Positions 7,545-15,282 of a DNA stretch of 64,000 nucleotides are shown here, one piece after another (within the stretch, counting starts at the first letter, position 1; every line of letters begins with the position of its first letter). Origin of the DNA: Chlamydiales bacterium (GTDB lineage: Bacteria; Chlamydiota; Chlamydiia; Chlamydiales; Simkaniaceae); assembly GCA_024233515.1 (NCBI GenBank), contig JACKPO010000006.1:61038-125037 (forward strand), read 5' to 3'. Made by a program: the position numbers and the translations under genes. The notes beneath the pieces are model-generated. The model was not told the origin of the DNA and did no database searches. It worked only from the letters and a program-made list of their open reading frames with translations.

Positions 7545-8317
7545 TGCGCTATTTCGTACTCTTCTTCTAAATATTCCCAATCATTATCAAGGAGGATGAG
7601 ATCGGAGAAGAGTCCTTTGAGAGTGTTCATGACACCACCCCCAGAGTTATTCGGGTTCAAGACTCCATCGAGCATATTTTGAAGACCCTCTTTGCTAAAG
7701 ATGCTGCGAAGAGTTTCCTGCATGATAATATTCATGATTTGAGCTGTGGGGATTCCTCCCTCGCTACTAATATTTGTCAGTTCTAGGCGATCGATCGGCC
7801 GGAGTTTTTTATTGGCTTTCCCCCCTGTTTTGTAAGCCAATTCGATTTGAAGATCGGTAATCACAAGCTTCTTGATCAAAACTGAGGTCGACTTCCCTTT
7901 TTTCTTTGCCTCTTCCTTGTCGTCGGAGGTTGACTTGCTCATGTTGTTCATGATGGTTGTCCAGTTTCCAGATTTACTAGAAGGGGAGTCAAACTCCAAA
8001 CCAATATAGACATCATCCATCTTCATTTCATTGATGACAATCTGGTCATCAAAGAAGCGGGTAAAGGGAGCGCCAACATAAAAGTAGCTAACAGAAAGGG
8101 CGCGTGGAGTTTTGGAATAACCTTCAGGGTTCCCTACACGGATGCCATCGATCTTTAAATGGTCTGAGCCTACGCGGATGTCGGAAATGGTTACAGAGAC
8201 CCCTGCGTGTTTGGAGAGTTTATGGGAAACAATAGAGGGGAGCATGTTCCAAATAAGGATACATGCAAGAACCAAAATAATAATCAGTCCGAAGATAATA
8301 ATAAGCGCCTTTTTCAT
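7541..8317 (-). CDS. AsmA-like inner-membrane protein
   Basis: A 258-residue protein with one N-terminal membrane anchor (about residues 4-26) and a periplasmic body. The segment with SVTISDIRVG, then LKIDGIRVGNPEGY, then INEMKMDDVYIGLEFD is the repeating beta-strand pattern of AsmA/DUF748 proteins, bridge-like proteins linked to lipid transport and outer-membrane assembly. It is much shorter than TamB or full AsmA proteins, so it carries only one or two groove units. A Lys-rich stretch (about 133-145) may be flexible. It is the first gene of the leftward set, and its stop overlaps the next gene. Confidence 0.65.
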   Translation of the reverse strand: MKKALIIIFGLIIILVLACILIWNMLPSIVSHKLSKHAGVSVTISDIRVGSDHLKIDGIRVGNPEGYSKTPRALSVSYFYVGAPFTRFFDDQIVINEMKMDDVYIGLEFDSPSSKSGNWTTIMNNMSKSTSDDKEEAKKKGKSTSVLIKKLVITDLQIELAYKTGGKANKKLRPIDRLELTNISSEGGIPTAQIMNIIMQETLRSIFSKEGLQNMLDGVLNPNNSGGGVMNTLKGLFSDLILLDNDWEYLEEEYEIAQ

Positions 8318-8441
8318 CGCACCACCAAATAATTTCTCTTTATTCGGACTATTTAAAAAGAGGGATTATTTGTCTAGTGGTTATATTAAAAAATTACGTA
8401 AAATTATGAGATTTATCTCGGCGCCCTTCAAGAGCTACACA

Positions 8442-8780
8442 TTATTTAGGGTCCAACGTGGAAACAAAAACGATCGATTTCTCGATCCACGTTTTGAGTT
8501 CTTCGGTGTTTTGAAGGATCTCTTGAGGAAGTTTAAGGTACTCCTTCATCCGTCTTCCCATCGGTTCAAATGGGAGGCCCCCTTTTTTAGATAGAGCATC
8601 TCTTTCTGCTTCAGGGAGTCTGAGCACCCAGTTCTCTTCGTGTAGACCGGTTAACATATGACCGTTGAGAAACGAGCAGGGATAGCCAAACATCTTACGC
8701 ATTTGAATCAATTCAAACGCTTCCATGACCTCATAAAATTGGTCGATCAATGCTTGCGGTGATTTTTTCCATTTACCCAT
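8442..8780 (-). CDS. TfoX/Sxy N-terminal-domain protein
   Basis: A 112-residue protein made of one TfoX_N domain. The signature KMFGYPCSFLNGHMLTGL at about 27-44 and WVLRLPEAERDAL match the family. In gammaproteobacteria TfoX/Sxy switches on competence genes with CRP, but stand-alone N-domain proteins are widespread and mostly unstudied, so a competence role is not implied. The start is ATG 8780 because GGGAGG lies five bases upstream. An upstream in-frame start at 8825 has no site. It probably follows the outer-membrane protein gene's promoter region rather than being its operon partner. Confidence 0.78.
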   Translation of the reverse strand: MGKWKKSPQALIDQFYEVMEAFELIQMRKMFGYPCSFLNGHMLTGLHEENWVLRLPEAERDALSKKGGLPFEPMGRRMKEYLKLPQEILQNTEELKTWIEKSIVFVSTLDPK

Positions 8781-8830
8781 GACAACCTCCCGGGTAGGTC
8801 GTTCGAAGAGTCTAACACATCGCACATTGT

Positions 8831-9850
8831 TTAGAAATTAAAAGTTGCGCGTGAGGTGAGTCCTTGAAGGGTCACGAGACCGCTGTTGATCCATGTTTCT
8901 TTGGGCTCGCTTGCCGTTGAGGCGGTTGAGCGGTAAACTTCTTGAAGGTTTTGCCAAATTGTCATCTCATACCCTAAGAAAAACTCCATCCTCCAGTTAT
9001 GGAAGCTTTTTTGGTAGGAAGGACCGAGAAGAAATTGTGCAGAAAACGCAACGCGGTAATCTTTGTAGCGTAGATCCCGAATGGGAACGCTTGTATCATC
9101 GCCTGTTTGGTGGATGGCATTGGTTTCTTGCTTGGCATGATTGTGGTAATGGCCAGAGACAAGGCTAGAGGTAGCGCGTCCTGATACATAAAAGTCTTTT
9201 CCCCAGAACCAATCAAAGGCAATTCCTGCGCGGAAGCCAAAGCCCCAATACTTCCACTTATTATTGACCGAGGTTTCAGCATTGAGGGCATCACGATACC
9301 GAAGCTTCCATCCTTGATGGATCCATACTCCTGTGACTCCTCCCACGAGACGGAGGCGAAGGTGAGGATTATCAAAGGGGTGAAAGACACGGTTGGCGAT
9401 GAGATCCGCTACTTGATAATGAAGGTGGATTGAGCTGGTTGCTTTTTCGAGTGGGGTTGTAAAGACTTGCGGCCAGGTGGCTGTCATGTAGCGCCCCTCT
9501 TCTGCAGGAGGGCGAGTGTGATGGGTATGACCGTTCACATGTATGTGTGTCCACTGGAAATCTGCTTCCCAAAAATTCGGAGCGCGGTAATAACCAATGG
9601 CTAAGCGATAGCCTGGCTCCCAATCAAATTCTGCCCGTTCCATATCTCCTTGCGCATAGGATTCACTGGGACCCCAGGAAGGACCACGCATCCGGATAGC
9701 ATAGTCGAGCGCTCCTTCACTGACTGTCCAATAGAGAAATTCTCCAGAAATCATAAAGGAAGAATCATCTTTATTAAAAAGATCTGGGTTTTCTTGAGGA
9801 TGAGCAAAAGCAAGGAAAGGGAGAAAGAAAAGGGGGAATAGTCTACGCAT
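8831..9850 (-). CDS. Outer-membrane beta-barrel protein, Lpg1974/MOMP-like
   Basis: A 339-residue protein with signal peptide MRRLFPLFFLPFLAFA. Alternating aromatic beta-strands (FMISGEFLYWTVSEG, GYRLAIGYYRAP) and a terminal Phe (ATFNF) follow, as expected for a protein inserted by the Bam complex. The pattern is that of the Legionella major outer-membrane protein family (Lpg1974), which several environmental chlamydiae carry as multigene sets of porin-like proteins. It is probably a porin or adhesin-like surface protein. Its start overlaps the end of the uridine kinase gene by 8 bases, so the two are co-transcribed. A stretch of His residues in the middle (NGHTHHT) sits in a predicted loop. 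Confidence 0.75.
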   Translation of the reverse strand: MRRLFPLFFLPFLAFAHPQENPDLFNKDDSSFMISGEFLYWTVSEGALDYAIRMRGPSWGPSESYAQGDMERAEFDWEPGYRLAIGYYRAPNFWEADFQWTHIHVNGHTHHTRPPAEEGRYMTATWPQVFTTPLEKATSSIHLHYQVADLIANRVFHPFDNPHLRLRLVGGVTGVWIHQGWKLRYRDALNAETSVNNKWKYWGFGFRAGIAFDWFWGKDFYVSGRATSSLVSGHYHNHAKQETNAIHQTGDDTSVPIRDLRYKDYRVAFSAQFLLGPSYQKSFHNWRMEFFLGYEMTIWQNLQEVYRSTASTASEPKETWINSGLVTLQGLTSRATFNF

Positions 9851-10550
9851 CGGGATGACCTGTTGGGGGATTAAAGGTAAGGGTTGGTGTGATCATTTGA
9901 GAAAGTTGCCTTGAAATAAAATCTAAAACCAGCTCATTTTCATTTGGATTGGGAATGATTAAATCAGCAAATGATTTGCTGGGGGCAATGTGTTTTAAAA
10001 ACATCGGACGGACTGTCTTCAAATATTGATCTCTAATATCGGGGAAAGTGCGTCCTCGCTCTTTCTGATCCCGTTCAATACGCCGGCAAAGGCAAATATC
10101 CATATCAGCTTCGACGAAGAGCTTCATATCGCAGACTTCACGGATCTCAGGAACGGCAAAGACCAAACATCCCTCGATAATCGTGATTTTCTTCGGCTGA
10201 ATCTTAACTGTGCTCTTTGTTCTCGAATGCGTCACGAAGTCGTAGGTGGGAAGGTCAATCGCTTTCCCTTGTTTCAACTCGAGAAGATGTCTCTGAAGAA
10301 GGTTAAAGTCGATGGAGTCTGGATCATCGAAATTTGTTGCAGCTCTTTCTCTAATGGAAAGATGGGATAGATCCTTATAGTAGTTGTCTTGGCAGATGAT
10401 CGAAACATGATCTCCGAGACTCTCTTTGAGCTTCTTGGCTAAAGTGGTTTTACCAGCTCCTGACGCTCCAGCAATGCCAATGACAATGGACTGGGCAAAA
10501 AGAGCTGGTGTAACAAACAGAAAGAAAAGGAACTTATATTTCAAAGTCAC
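9843..10550 (-). CDS. udk: Uridine kinase with an N-terminal signal-like peptide
   Basis: Phosphorylates uridine or cytidine with ATP or GTP (pyrimidine salvage). Walker A GASGAGKTT is at about 28-36, and DNYYKDLSHLSIRERA, NFDDPDSIDF, IIEGCLVF and RRIERDQKERGR follow in family order. Length is 235. The surprise is that residues 1-20 (MTLKYKFLFFLFVTPALFAQ) form a textbook signal peptide with an AxA-like cleavage site (LFA-Q), joined directly to the kinase fold without a better internal start. A salvage kinase without ATP in the periplasm makes no obvious sense. The start overlaps the histone-fold gene by 17 bases. Confidence 0.82.
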   Translation of the reverse strand: MTLKYKFLFFLFVTPALFAQSIVIGIAGASGAGKTTLAKKLKESLGDHVSIICQDNYYKDLSHLSIRERAATNFDDPDSIDFNLLQRHLLELKQGKAIDLPTYDFVTHSRTKSTVKIQPKKITIIEGCLVFAVPEIREVCDMKLFVEADMDICLCRRIERDQKERGRTFPDIRDQYLKTVRPMFLKHIAPSKSFADLIIPNPNENELVLDFISRQLSQMITPTLTFNPPTGHPDA

Positions 10551-10716
10551 GATCCATTACCGTTTTTCGCCCGTCAGCTTTGGCGTTATTGATAGCCTTT
10601 TCACAAGCATTTTCAACGATGCGAGTCAAGGCATCCATCGCTGAGGCAGAGGTGTTCATTCCCCCTTTTTCTTTGATTTTTTTCTTCACTTTACTAACGA
10701 CGACGAGGATTTCCAT
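10534..10716 (-). CDS. Small histone-fold DNA-binding protein
   Basis: A 60-residue protein that reads as a bacterial histone. Helix 1 (VVVSKVKKKIKEKG) is followed by an NTSAS turn, a long helix 2 (about residues 21-42) and the loop-2 motif GRKTVMDRDF. The RKTV...D pair is the conserved Arg-Thr and Arg-Asp clamp region of archaeal histones and of the bacterial histones known from Bdellovibrio and related groups. Helix 3 is short. The start is ATG 10716, with GGAG eight bases upstream; a longer frame from 10752 starts at a poor site. It leads the udk-OMP operon. Classical chlamydial Hc1/Hc2 proteins are Lys-rich and unrelated. Family assignment is by motif only. Confidence 0.72.
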   Translation of the reverse strand: MEILVVVSKVKKKIKEKGGMNTSASAMDALTRIVENACEKAINNAKADGRKTVMDRDFEI

Positions 10717-10805
10717 ATAGGGTGCTCCGGGGGTTGAAATTAAAATTATCATTTATATCCAAGATAACATTTATAATCAATTCTCCTTTCCGTTATCATG
10801 GCTCC

Positions 10806-11219
10806 ATGAACTTAGAAGATCTCATCGGTAAATGGAAAATTTCTCGTACCCTAGAGAGTGTCGATGGAACCCCACAAGGGTCGATGCAGGGGATCGGGCA
10901 GTTTGAACTCTATGAGGGGAATCAACTTCTCTATCAGGAGCAGCTTTGGCATGAAACAAAGCATGAGGAGATCCTCTTTGCGACCAAGTTTTATCGGTAC
11001 CATTTTGGTCCCAATAAGCTTTCGATCTATTTCTATAAAGAAGAAGAGAATCGCTTGTTTCTGACCCTTCCGTTAAAAGCGATGAAAGGGGAGGCTCTTT
11101 GCAAAGAGGACCATTATCATCTCAGGTGGGATTGGGTGAACGAAGGCTATTTCCTTACTCGCTATACCATTACAGGACCTAAGAAAAACACCATCATTGA
11201 AAGTGAGTTTAAGCGATGA
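10806..11219 (+). CDS. DUF6314-like lipocalin-type protein
   Basis: A 137-residue protein with an early LIGKWKISRTLES motif, then GQFELYEGNQLLYQEQLWHE and many beta-strands. This resembles DUF6314, a small beta-barrel family of unknown role, and the lipocalin-like fold is inferred. ATG 10806 is chosen; 28 more in-frame residues upstream look like translated promoter DNA. The stop overlaps the methyltransferase start as ATGA, so the two genes are coupled. There is no leader, so it is probably cytosolic. Confidence 0.6.
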   Translation: MNLEDLIGKWKISRTLESVDGTPQGSMQGIGQFELYEGNQLLYQEQLWHETKHEEILFATKFYRYHFGPNKLSIYFYKEEENRLFLTLPLKAMKGEALCKEDHYHLRWDWVNEGYFLTRYTITGPKKNTIIESEFKR

Positions 11220-11914
11220 GATGGATCATGGGAAAACACTCCATTGAGGAGACCTTAAAACGAAACCCTGAAAGGCTAGTGGAGGTCCTAACCTATAAAA
11301 AGGAGGATCCTCTTACAACGACTCTGAAAGAAAAGGGGATCAAGGTTCACTTTTCGCCTAAACAAAAACTCGAAGGGCTCGTTCAGTCAGAATCTCATCA
11401 AGGGTTCATTGCAAAAGTTGAGGAGAGGGACTTTCTGACGCCGAAGACCTTTCTCCAGACGGCTCCTCTGAAAAGTCTTGTTCTGATGTGCGATGCCATC
11501 CAAGATCCTCAAAACTTCGGCACCATTCTCCGTGCGGCGGAATGTTTTGGGGTCCACGCGGTGATTTATTCCACTAACAGGAATGTTGGACTCACCCCGG
11601 CTGTATCCAAGGCAAGCGTGGGAGCGTCGGAACTTGTTCCTCTTATGCCCGTTTCAAATCTCGCTGATACGATGAAGAAGTTTCAAGAGGGGGGCTACTT
11701 CTCTGTAGCGACGGAAATTTCAGATAAGGCGCAGCCTCTGACGACTTTTGAGTTTCCCGAGCAGACCCTCCTTATTGTGGGGGCCGAGGGGCCGGGCATC
11801 CAGCCCCTCCTCTTAAAAAAGGCTGATTTCCACCTTTATATTCCTATGCAGGGGTCGATTGATTCCCTCAATGTCTCCCAGGCGACAGCAGTCCTTCTCT
11901 CCCACTGGAAATAA
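11216..11914 (+). CDS. SpoU/TrmH-family RNA 2'-O-methyltransferase
   Basis: Uses S-adenosylmethionine to methylate a ribose 2'-OH in rRNA. The 232-residue product has the small substrate-binding domain in the first 70 residues, seen in RlmB (which makes Gm2251 in 23S rRNA), followed by the SPOUT knot. Motif 1 is DAIQDPQNFGTILRAAECFG, motif 2 is LLIVGAEGPGI and motif 3 is IPMQGSIDSLNVSQATAVLL. These three motifs carry the Asn, Arg and Glu-type residues of the knot. RlmB is the best guess, but TrmH-like specificity cannot be excluded, so no symbol is given. The start overlaps the previous gene's stop by four bases. Confidence 0.85.
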   Translation: MRWIMGKHSIEETLKRNPERLVEVLTYKKEDPLTTTLKEKGIKVHFSPKQKLEGLVQSESHQGFIAKVEERDFLTPKTFLQTAPLKSLVLMCDAIQDPQNFGTILRAAECFGVHAVIYSTNRNVGLTPAVSKASVGASELVPLMPVSNLADTMKKFQEGGYFSVATEISDKAQPLTTFEFPEQTLLIVGAEGPGIQPLLLKKADFHLYIPMQGSIDSLNVSQATAVLLSHWK

Positions 11915-11956
11915 AGACCCATCTGGGCCCAAATCCTGGGGATTAATTCAAAAATA

Positions 11957-11965
11957 TGCTATAAT
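11957..11965 (+). promoter_or_regulatory. Extended -10 promoter of the ankyrin gene
   Basis: TGCTATAAT: a TG dinucleotide one base before a perfect TATAAT. No -35 hexamer at the right distance is visible. Transcription from about 11972 would give a 100-base leader before the ATG at 12073, which contains the hairpin described at 12041-12067. Confidence 0.5.
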
Positions 11966-12040
11966 ATTTGTATCTTAGCGGCAATTAAGGTAGTAGACTG
12001 TAGGGAGGTCTGCTAAAGTCACTGATTGTCAGCGTCTTAG

Positions 12041-12067
12041 CCCTTCCGAAAATTAACAAAGGAAGGG
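12041..12067 (+). promoter_or_regulatory. Hairpin that buries the ankyrin gene's ribosome site
   Basis: CCCTTCC at 12041-12047 pairs perfectly with GGAAGGG at 12061-12067 across a 13-base loop. GGAAGGG is itself the Shine-Dalgarno, five bases before ATG 12073. Seven consecutive pairs, five of them G-C, would hide it. Such a layout fits an RNA thermometer, a small-RNA target or protein-controlled translation. The pairing is seen; the regulation is inferred. Confidence 0.5.
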
Positions 12068-12072
12068 ATACT

Positions 12073-13668
12073 ATGGAACAAATTAATACAGAATCAATTG
12101 GCACCTCTGAGCCGCTCTGCAATGATGAAACAGTTAGAAATAATGAGGGGCTAGGTTTTCTACACCCATCGATCGTGGCGCAAATTGCGCTGAATATGGA
12201 GTCTCCTAAAGACGCTGAAGCAGTGCTTGCTGCTTTCGGTGAAACTCCTTGGGTTGCCGTAGAAAATGGAGCTTTGACATTGCAAAACACTGAAAGTGAA
12301 GCTGACAGAGGTATCTGGTCAACTGATCGTCACTTTTGGAAAACGTATGTGAAAACATTCATCCCAGAAGAGGAGAGAACCGATGCGAGGCTTCATCAAG
12401 AGATCAAGAGTCATAACTGGGGCCTTGTGAAAGGGCTACTAGCTTTTGGAAAGTATACTCGCGCGGAAGAGAAGACCTTGAATTATTTGGTGAATCCTCA
12501 AAATCAACCCACGGTCAAGATTGTTTGTGAGGAATCTTCGAATCACCTAGCGACCGGTCTCACAAAAGAAGAGCTAAACACTTTGGTGAATCTTGGTGTT
12601 AATTTTTCTGTTTATGGGAAGCCTCTAACGGTTGAACTTTTAGAAGTCTTAAAAGAGAAGGGTGTTAATCTACTTGCACCTGATCAATTTGGTCGGACAC
12701 CTCTTCACTATGCCGCGATGGATGGAAATCTTGCATGTGTGAAATACCTAATGAATGAGGGAGCTTCTGTCAACGCAGAGGATGAACAGGGGTTCACCCC
12801 TCTTTTCTTTGTTCCTCCCTATCATCTTTCCCGATCGGAAAAAGCTGTGGAAATGGGTCAGGAAGTTCTCGATTTGGATTCTCAATTAGATGAAAATAAG
12901 ATGATGGTAAGTGCGCTTTTAGACGGTGGCGCCGATATCAACCATCTGAATCGGGATGGAGTTTCTTACTTAGAGATCCTCTTTTGGAATTCTGCGCTTG
13001 GGATGGTTACAGATCGAAATCACCCGAAGTATTACGGTCATCAGGGGCTAACGAACACAAGTATTCAAGTTATCTCAGCAAGCTATATGACGTTCCTTAT
13101 AGAGAAAGGAGCTGACCCTTCTCGTTGGAATCAAAAAGATAAAGCCCCTTTTGTTTGGGAGATCATGGAGATGGTGATCGAAGGAAGAGCTAGAGAGAGC
13201 GGCTTCATTAGGTTTGTCCTCCCGCAGCTTTTCTCTGCCTGCTCAGACCTTAACTACCGCTGCTCAGAAACAGGAGACTTCATGCTAGAACGAGGATGGG
13301 ATAGACTGAGTTATACGACGCATCTAAAAATCTTAAAGAAGATGGAATCTTTGGATCCTGAGCTATGTGGAAAGCTCATATTGAAATCTAAAGATGATAG
13401 AGTTCTTGACCTTCTTGCAAGTAAGGGATTTACAATTCCTCCTGGCCAAGAAGAGGGATATATTGAGATTGCTTTCATCTATGATTCTAATGAATTGAAG
13501 AAGGCCTTAATCGAGAAAGGGGTCTTGAAAATGGAGCCAAAGCCACGCTCTCCTGAATCTTACGAGAGTCATACCGACTCTGACGATGTAGTTTCAGAAT
13601 CAGATGATGAGCTTTCGGAAGCTGACCTTTTCGATAAGGTCGCAGCATGGGCAACGGGAAGGAATTAA
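12073..13668 (+). CDS. Ankyrin-repeat protein, possible secreted effector
   Basis: A 531-residue protein with ankyrin repeats at about residues 200-245 (GRTPLHYAAMDGNLACVKYL, then NEGASVNAEDEQGFTPLFF) and weaker ones nearby (ALLDGGADINHLNRDG at about 278-293; FLIEKGADPSRWN at about 343-355). The first 110 residues hold no repeat and may be an adapter domain. The last 40 residues are acidic and low in complexity (SHTDSDDVVSESDDELSEAD). No signal peptide or membrane segment is seen. Ankyrin proteins in obligate intracellular bacteria are often host-directed, but here that is a guess. It has its own extended -10 promoter, a structured leader and a downstream terminator. Confidence 0.75.
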   Translation: MEQINTESIGTSEPLCNDETVRNNEGLGFLHPSIVAQIALNMESPKDAEAVLAAFGETPWVAVENGALTLQNTESEADRGIWSTDRHFWKTYVKTFIPEEERTDARLHQEIKSHNWGLVKGLLAFGKYTRAEEKTLNYLVNPQNQPTVKIVCEESSNHLATGLTKEELNTLVNLGVNFSVYGKPLTVELLEVLKEKGVNLLAPDQFGRTPLHYAAMDGNLACVKYLMNEGASVNAEDEQGFTPLFFVPPYHLSRSEKAVEMGQEVLDLDSQLDENKMMVSALLDGGADINHLNRDGVSYLEILFWNSALGMVTDRNHPKYYGHQGLTNTSIQVISASYMTFLIEKGADPSRWNQKDKAPFVWEIMEMVIEGRARESGFIRFVLPQLFSACSDLNYRCSETGDFMLERGWDRLSYTTHLKILKKMESLDPELCGKLILKSKDDRVLDLLASKGFTIPPGQEEGYIEIAFIYDSNELKKALIEKGVLKMEPKPRSPESYESHTDSDDVVSESDDELSEADLFDKVAAWATGRN

Positions 13669-13700
13669 GCGCTACCTTTCTTTGTCTAGATACTATTTCT

Positions 13701-13765
13701 GGGAAGGGCTCCTTTCTTTCTATTGTTTTATGGAGGGAGGAAGTTGGAGCTCCTTCCCTTTTTTT
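13701..13765 (+). terminator. Rho-independent terminator after the ankyrin gene
   Basis: GGGAAGGGCTCC (13701-13712) can pair with GGAGC-T-CCTTCCC (13746-13758, one bulge), followed by seven T. A shorter hairpin from GGGAGGA within 13735-13757 to the same CCTTCCC is an alternative. It ends transcription of the ankyrin gene and separates it from the convergent regulator. Confidence 0.6.
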
Positions 13766-13844
13766 AGAGACTATCTCTGAATTAAATTTGTTTAGATTTT
13801 GCCGAGTCTGATCAATACCTGGAGGAGGTTAGGATGGATGGCTT

Positions 13845-14114
13845 TCATTTTCTTCCCCGTTTTCTTTTTTCTGATTTTAGAAGTTCCTGAATCGATTGTG
13901 GTTTTTGTTTTGAGAGAAATAGAGCATTGAAGTCTTCGAGAACCCCAAGCACAAGGGAAATTTTTCCCGTTTGCTCGAACCGTTTAATCGTGCCATAACT
14001 TACCCCTGACCGATCAGCGAGCGTTTTTTGGCTTAAATTTTGGGCAAGCCGCAATTCTTTAACACGCTCTGCTAGAAGGAGAGAGGCTTCGTGAGGGGTT
14101 AAAAATAGCGGCAT
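13845..14114 (-). CDS. Orphan HipB-type XRE regulator
   Basis: An 89-residue helix-turn-helix protein. The HTH core is about residues 17-58: RVKELRLAQNLSQKTLADRSG, then VSYGTIKRFEQTGKISLVLGV. The 'RFEQTG-SL' wording and the C-terminal LLKSEKRKRGRK tail are characteristic of HipB antitoxins of HipBA toxin-antitoxin modules. No hipA follows: the next bases are the terminator of the ankyrin gene. It is therefore an isolated antitoxin-type repressor or the remnant of a lost module. A 26-base dyad lies just upstream as a likely operator. Confidence 0.7.
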   Translation of the reverse strand: MPLFLTPHEASLLLAERVKELRLAQNLSQKTLADRSGVSYGTIKRFEQTGKISLVLGVLEDFNALFLSKQKPQSIQELLKSEKRKRGRK

Positions 14115-14145
14115 ATATATTATCCATTAAGTGGTAAAATCTTCC

Positions 14146-14171
14146 ATAATTGCTATTATATGAGCAATTAT
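14146..14171. promoter_or_regulatory. Perfect inverted repeat, likely operator of the HipB-type gene
   Basis: ATAATTGC, ten bases, GCAATTAT: eight matched bases per arm. It lies 32 bases upstream of the ATG at 14114 and overlaps the expected -35 region of a promoter whose -10 could be GATAAT (minus strand, about 14119-14124). Autorepression by the gene product is the natural reading, since HipB proteins bind such dyads at their own promoters. Confidence 0.5.
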
Positions 14172-14225
14172 AGTTCTCTGTCACGAGCCTGAATAGATCG
14201 ATTGGGTCACTTAGGACCTAAAGCT

Positions 14226-15077
14226 TTATTTTCCAAAGAAAAGAGCGAAAGGCTCAGCTTTTTGGCAACCGGATGACTCATAGACGGTTCTAGCGGCGAT
14301 GTTCTCAAATCCAGTGAAGATGATCAGTTTTCTGATGTGATGGAGTGTTTTGCAGTCGTGGAAAAGGCGTTGCATGATGGCTTTAGAGTACCCTTTTCGC
14401 CGATGATCGGGAAGTGTAAAGACCCCGCCGACTTGCCCTAAATCAAATGCTTTGGCGTTGAGATCTGCAATCGAAACGAGAGTGTGATGAATGAAGTACC
14501 CCCAAACGATCTTTCTTTCCACTTTTTCATAAAAATAGTCGGTGAGTTCTTTTTCAGAAAGGTGACTGGGGAATCCTTCCTCATCGAGATAATGCATACG
14601 CATGGGAAGCCACTGGGAAAGATCCTCTTTGCTCAAAAGTCGAATCTGGGGAAGGGTGGTGTCTTGAATGGGCGGTTCGATCGTATAGAGGATTTCTTTT
14701 TGGGCAAATGTCTCTTCCTTGATGATCTTTTCTTCTTTTAATTTTTTCCATAGAGGAGAGCAGACTTCCCAGCTTCCAAAAAGACCTGTGATAGGAATCC
14801 CTTCTTCCTTGCAACTTTCAATTACCACCTCAAAGACCTCTTCAGAAACAATGGATTGGACAAGGAGACTTCCTTTTTTGATCAGAGAGAAAACACCCAT
14901 GATTTTTCCTTCGGATCGAATCAGTTTGTACTGGCCAGAAAAAGGAGAGGTTCCAATCGATCCGCCGTAGTTTTCATAGTTTCCTAGTAAAAAAAGAGAG
15001 GTGTTTTCATGCTTTTTAAGGTAAGCTAGCATCTCATCTTCATTTTCATTGGAGGCACTTTCTATTTTTAGGATCAT
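14226..15077 (-). CDS. GNAT-family N-acetyltransferase
   Basis: A 283-residue protein. The C-terminal half is a GNAT fold with the acetyl-CoA binding loop GGVFTLPDHRRKGYSKAIMQRL split as GGVFTLPDHRR and KGYSKAIMQRL (about 215-236), followed by IFTGFENIAARTVYESSGC (about 252-270), the usual beta6-alpha4 elements. The N-terminal half is a degenerate GNAT-like domain (LFLLGNYENYGG), as in double-domain family members. The substrate is unknown; small amines or peptides are possible. It is a lone gene on the minus strand between the HipB-type gene and a miniature element. Confidence 0.75.
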   Translation of the reverse strand: MILKIESASNENEDEMLAYLKKHENTSLFLLGNYENYGGSIGTSPFSGQYKLIRSEGKIMGVFSLIKKGSLLVQSIVSEEVFEVVIESCKEEGIPITGLFGSWEVCSPLWKKLKEEKIIKEETFAQKEILYTIEPPIQDTTLPQIRLLSKEDLSQWLPMRMHYLDEEGFPSHLSEKELTDYFYEKVERKIVWGYFIHHTLVSIADLNAKAFDLGQVGGVFTLPDHRRKGYSKAIMQRLFHDCKTLHHIRKLIIFTGFENIAARTVYESSGCQKAEPFALFFGK

Positions 15078-15107
15078 TTTTTCTCTTTATTTCGATGGTG
15101 AAGAGAC

Positions 15108-15270
15108 TAGAGGGTGTCGTCAAAAGATGGTCAATAAAGAAGGCCTTCTCTGTGAGGAAAGTTCAAGGCGTCCGATGCAGAGAGCCCAAGTGGGCTCTTG
15201 AAGGAGGAAAACGATGAAATTTTCCACAGGGAGGACTTAAGGATTGACCATCTTTTGACGACACCCTCTA
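15108..15270. mobile_element. 163-bp miniature inverted-repeat element (MITE)
   Basis: The ends are perfect 28-base inverted repeats (15108-15135 and 15243-15270), starting TAGAGGGTGTCGTC and carrying AAAAGATGGTCAAT inside. The outermost TA belongs to the palindrome and would also fit a TA target. The 107-base middle has no coding capacity and contains a perfect hairpin AGAGCCC-AAGT-GGGCTCT at 15181-15198. It lies in the gap between the acetyltransferase start and the trehalase stop. The transposase that moved it is not in the window; an IS5/IS630-type element is a guess. Confidence 0.75.
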
Positions 15271-15282
15271 ATATATGATGAG

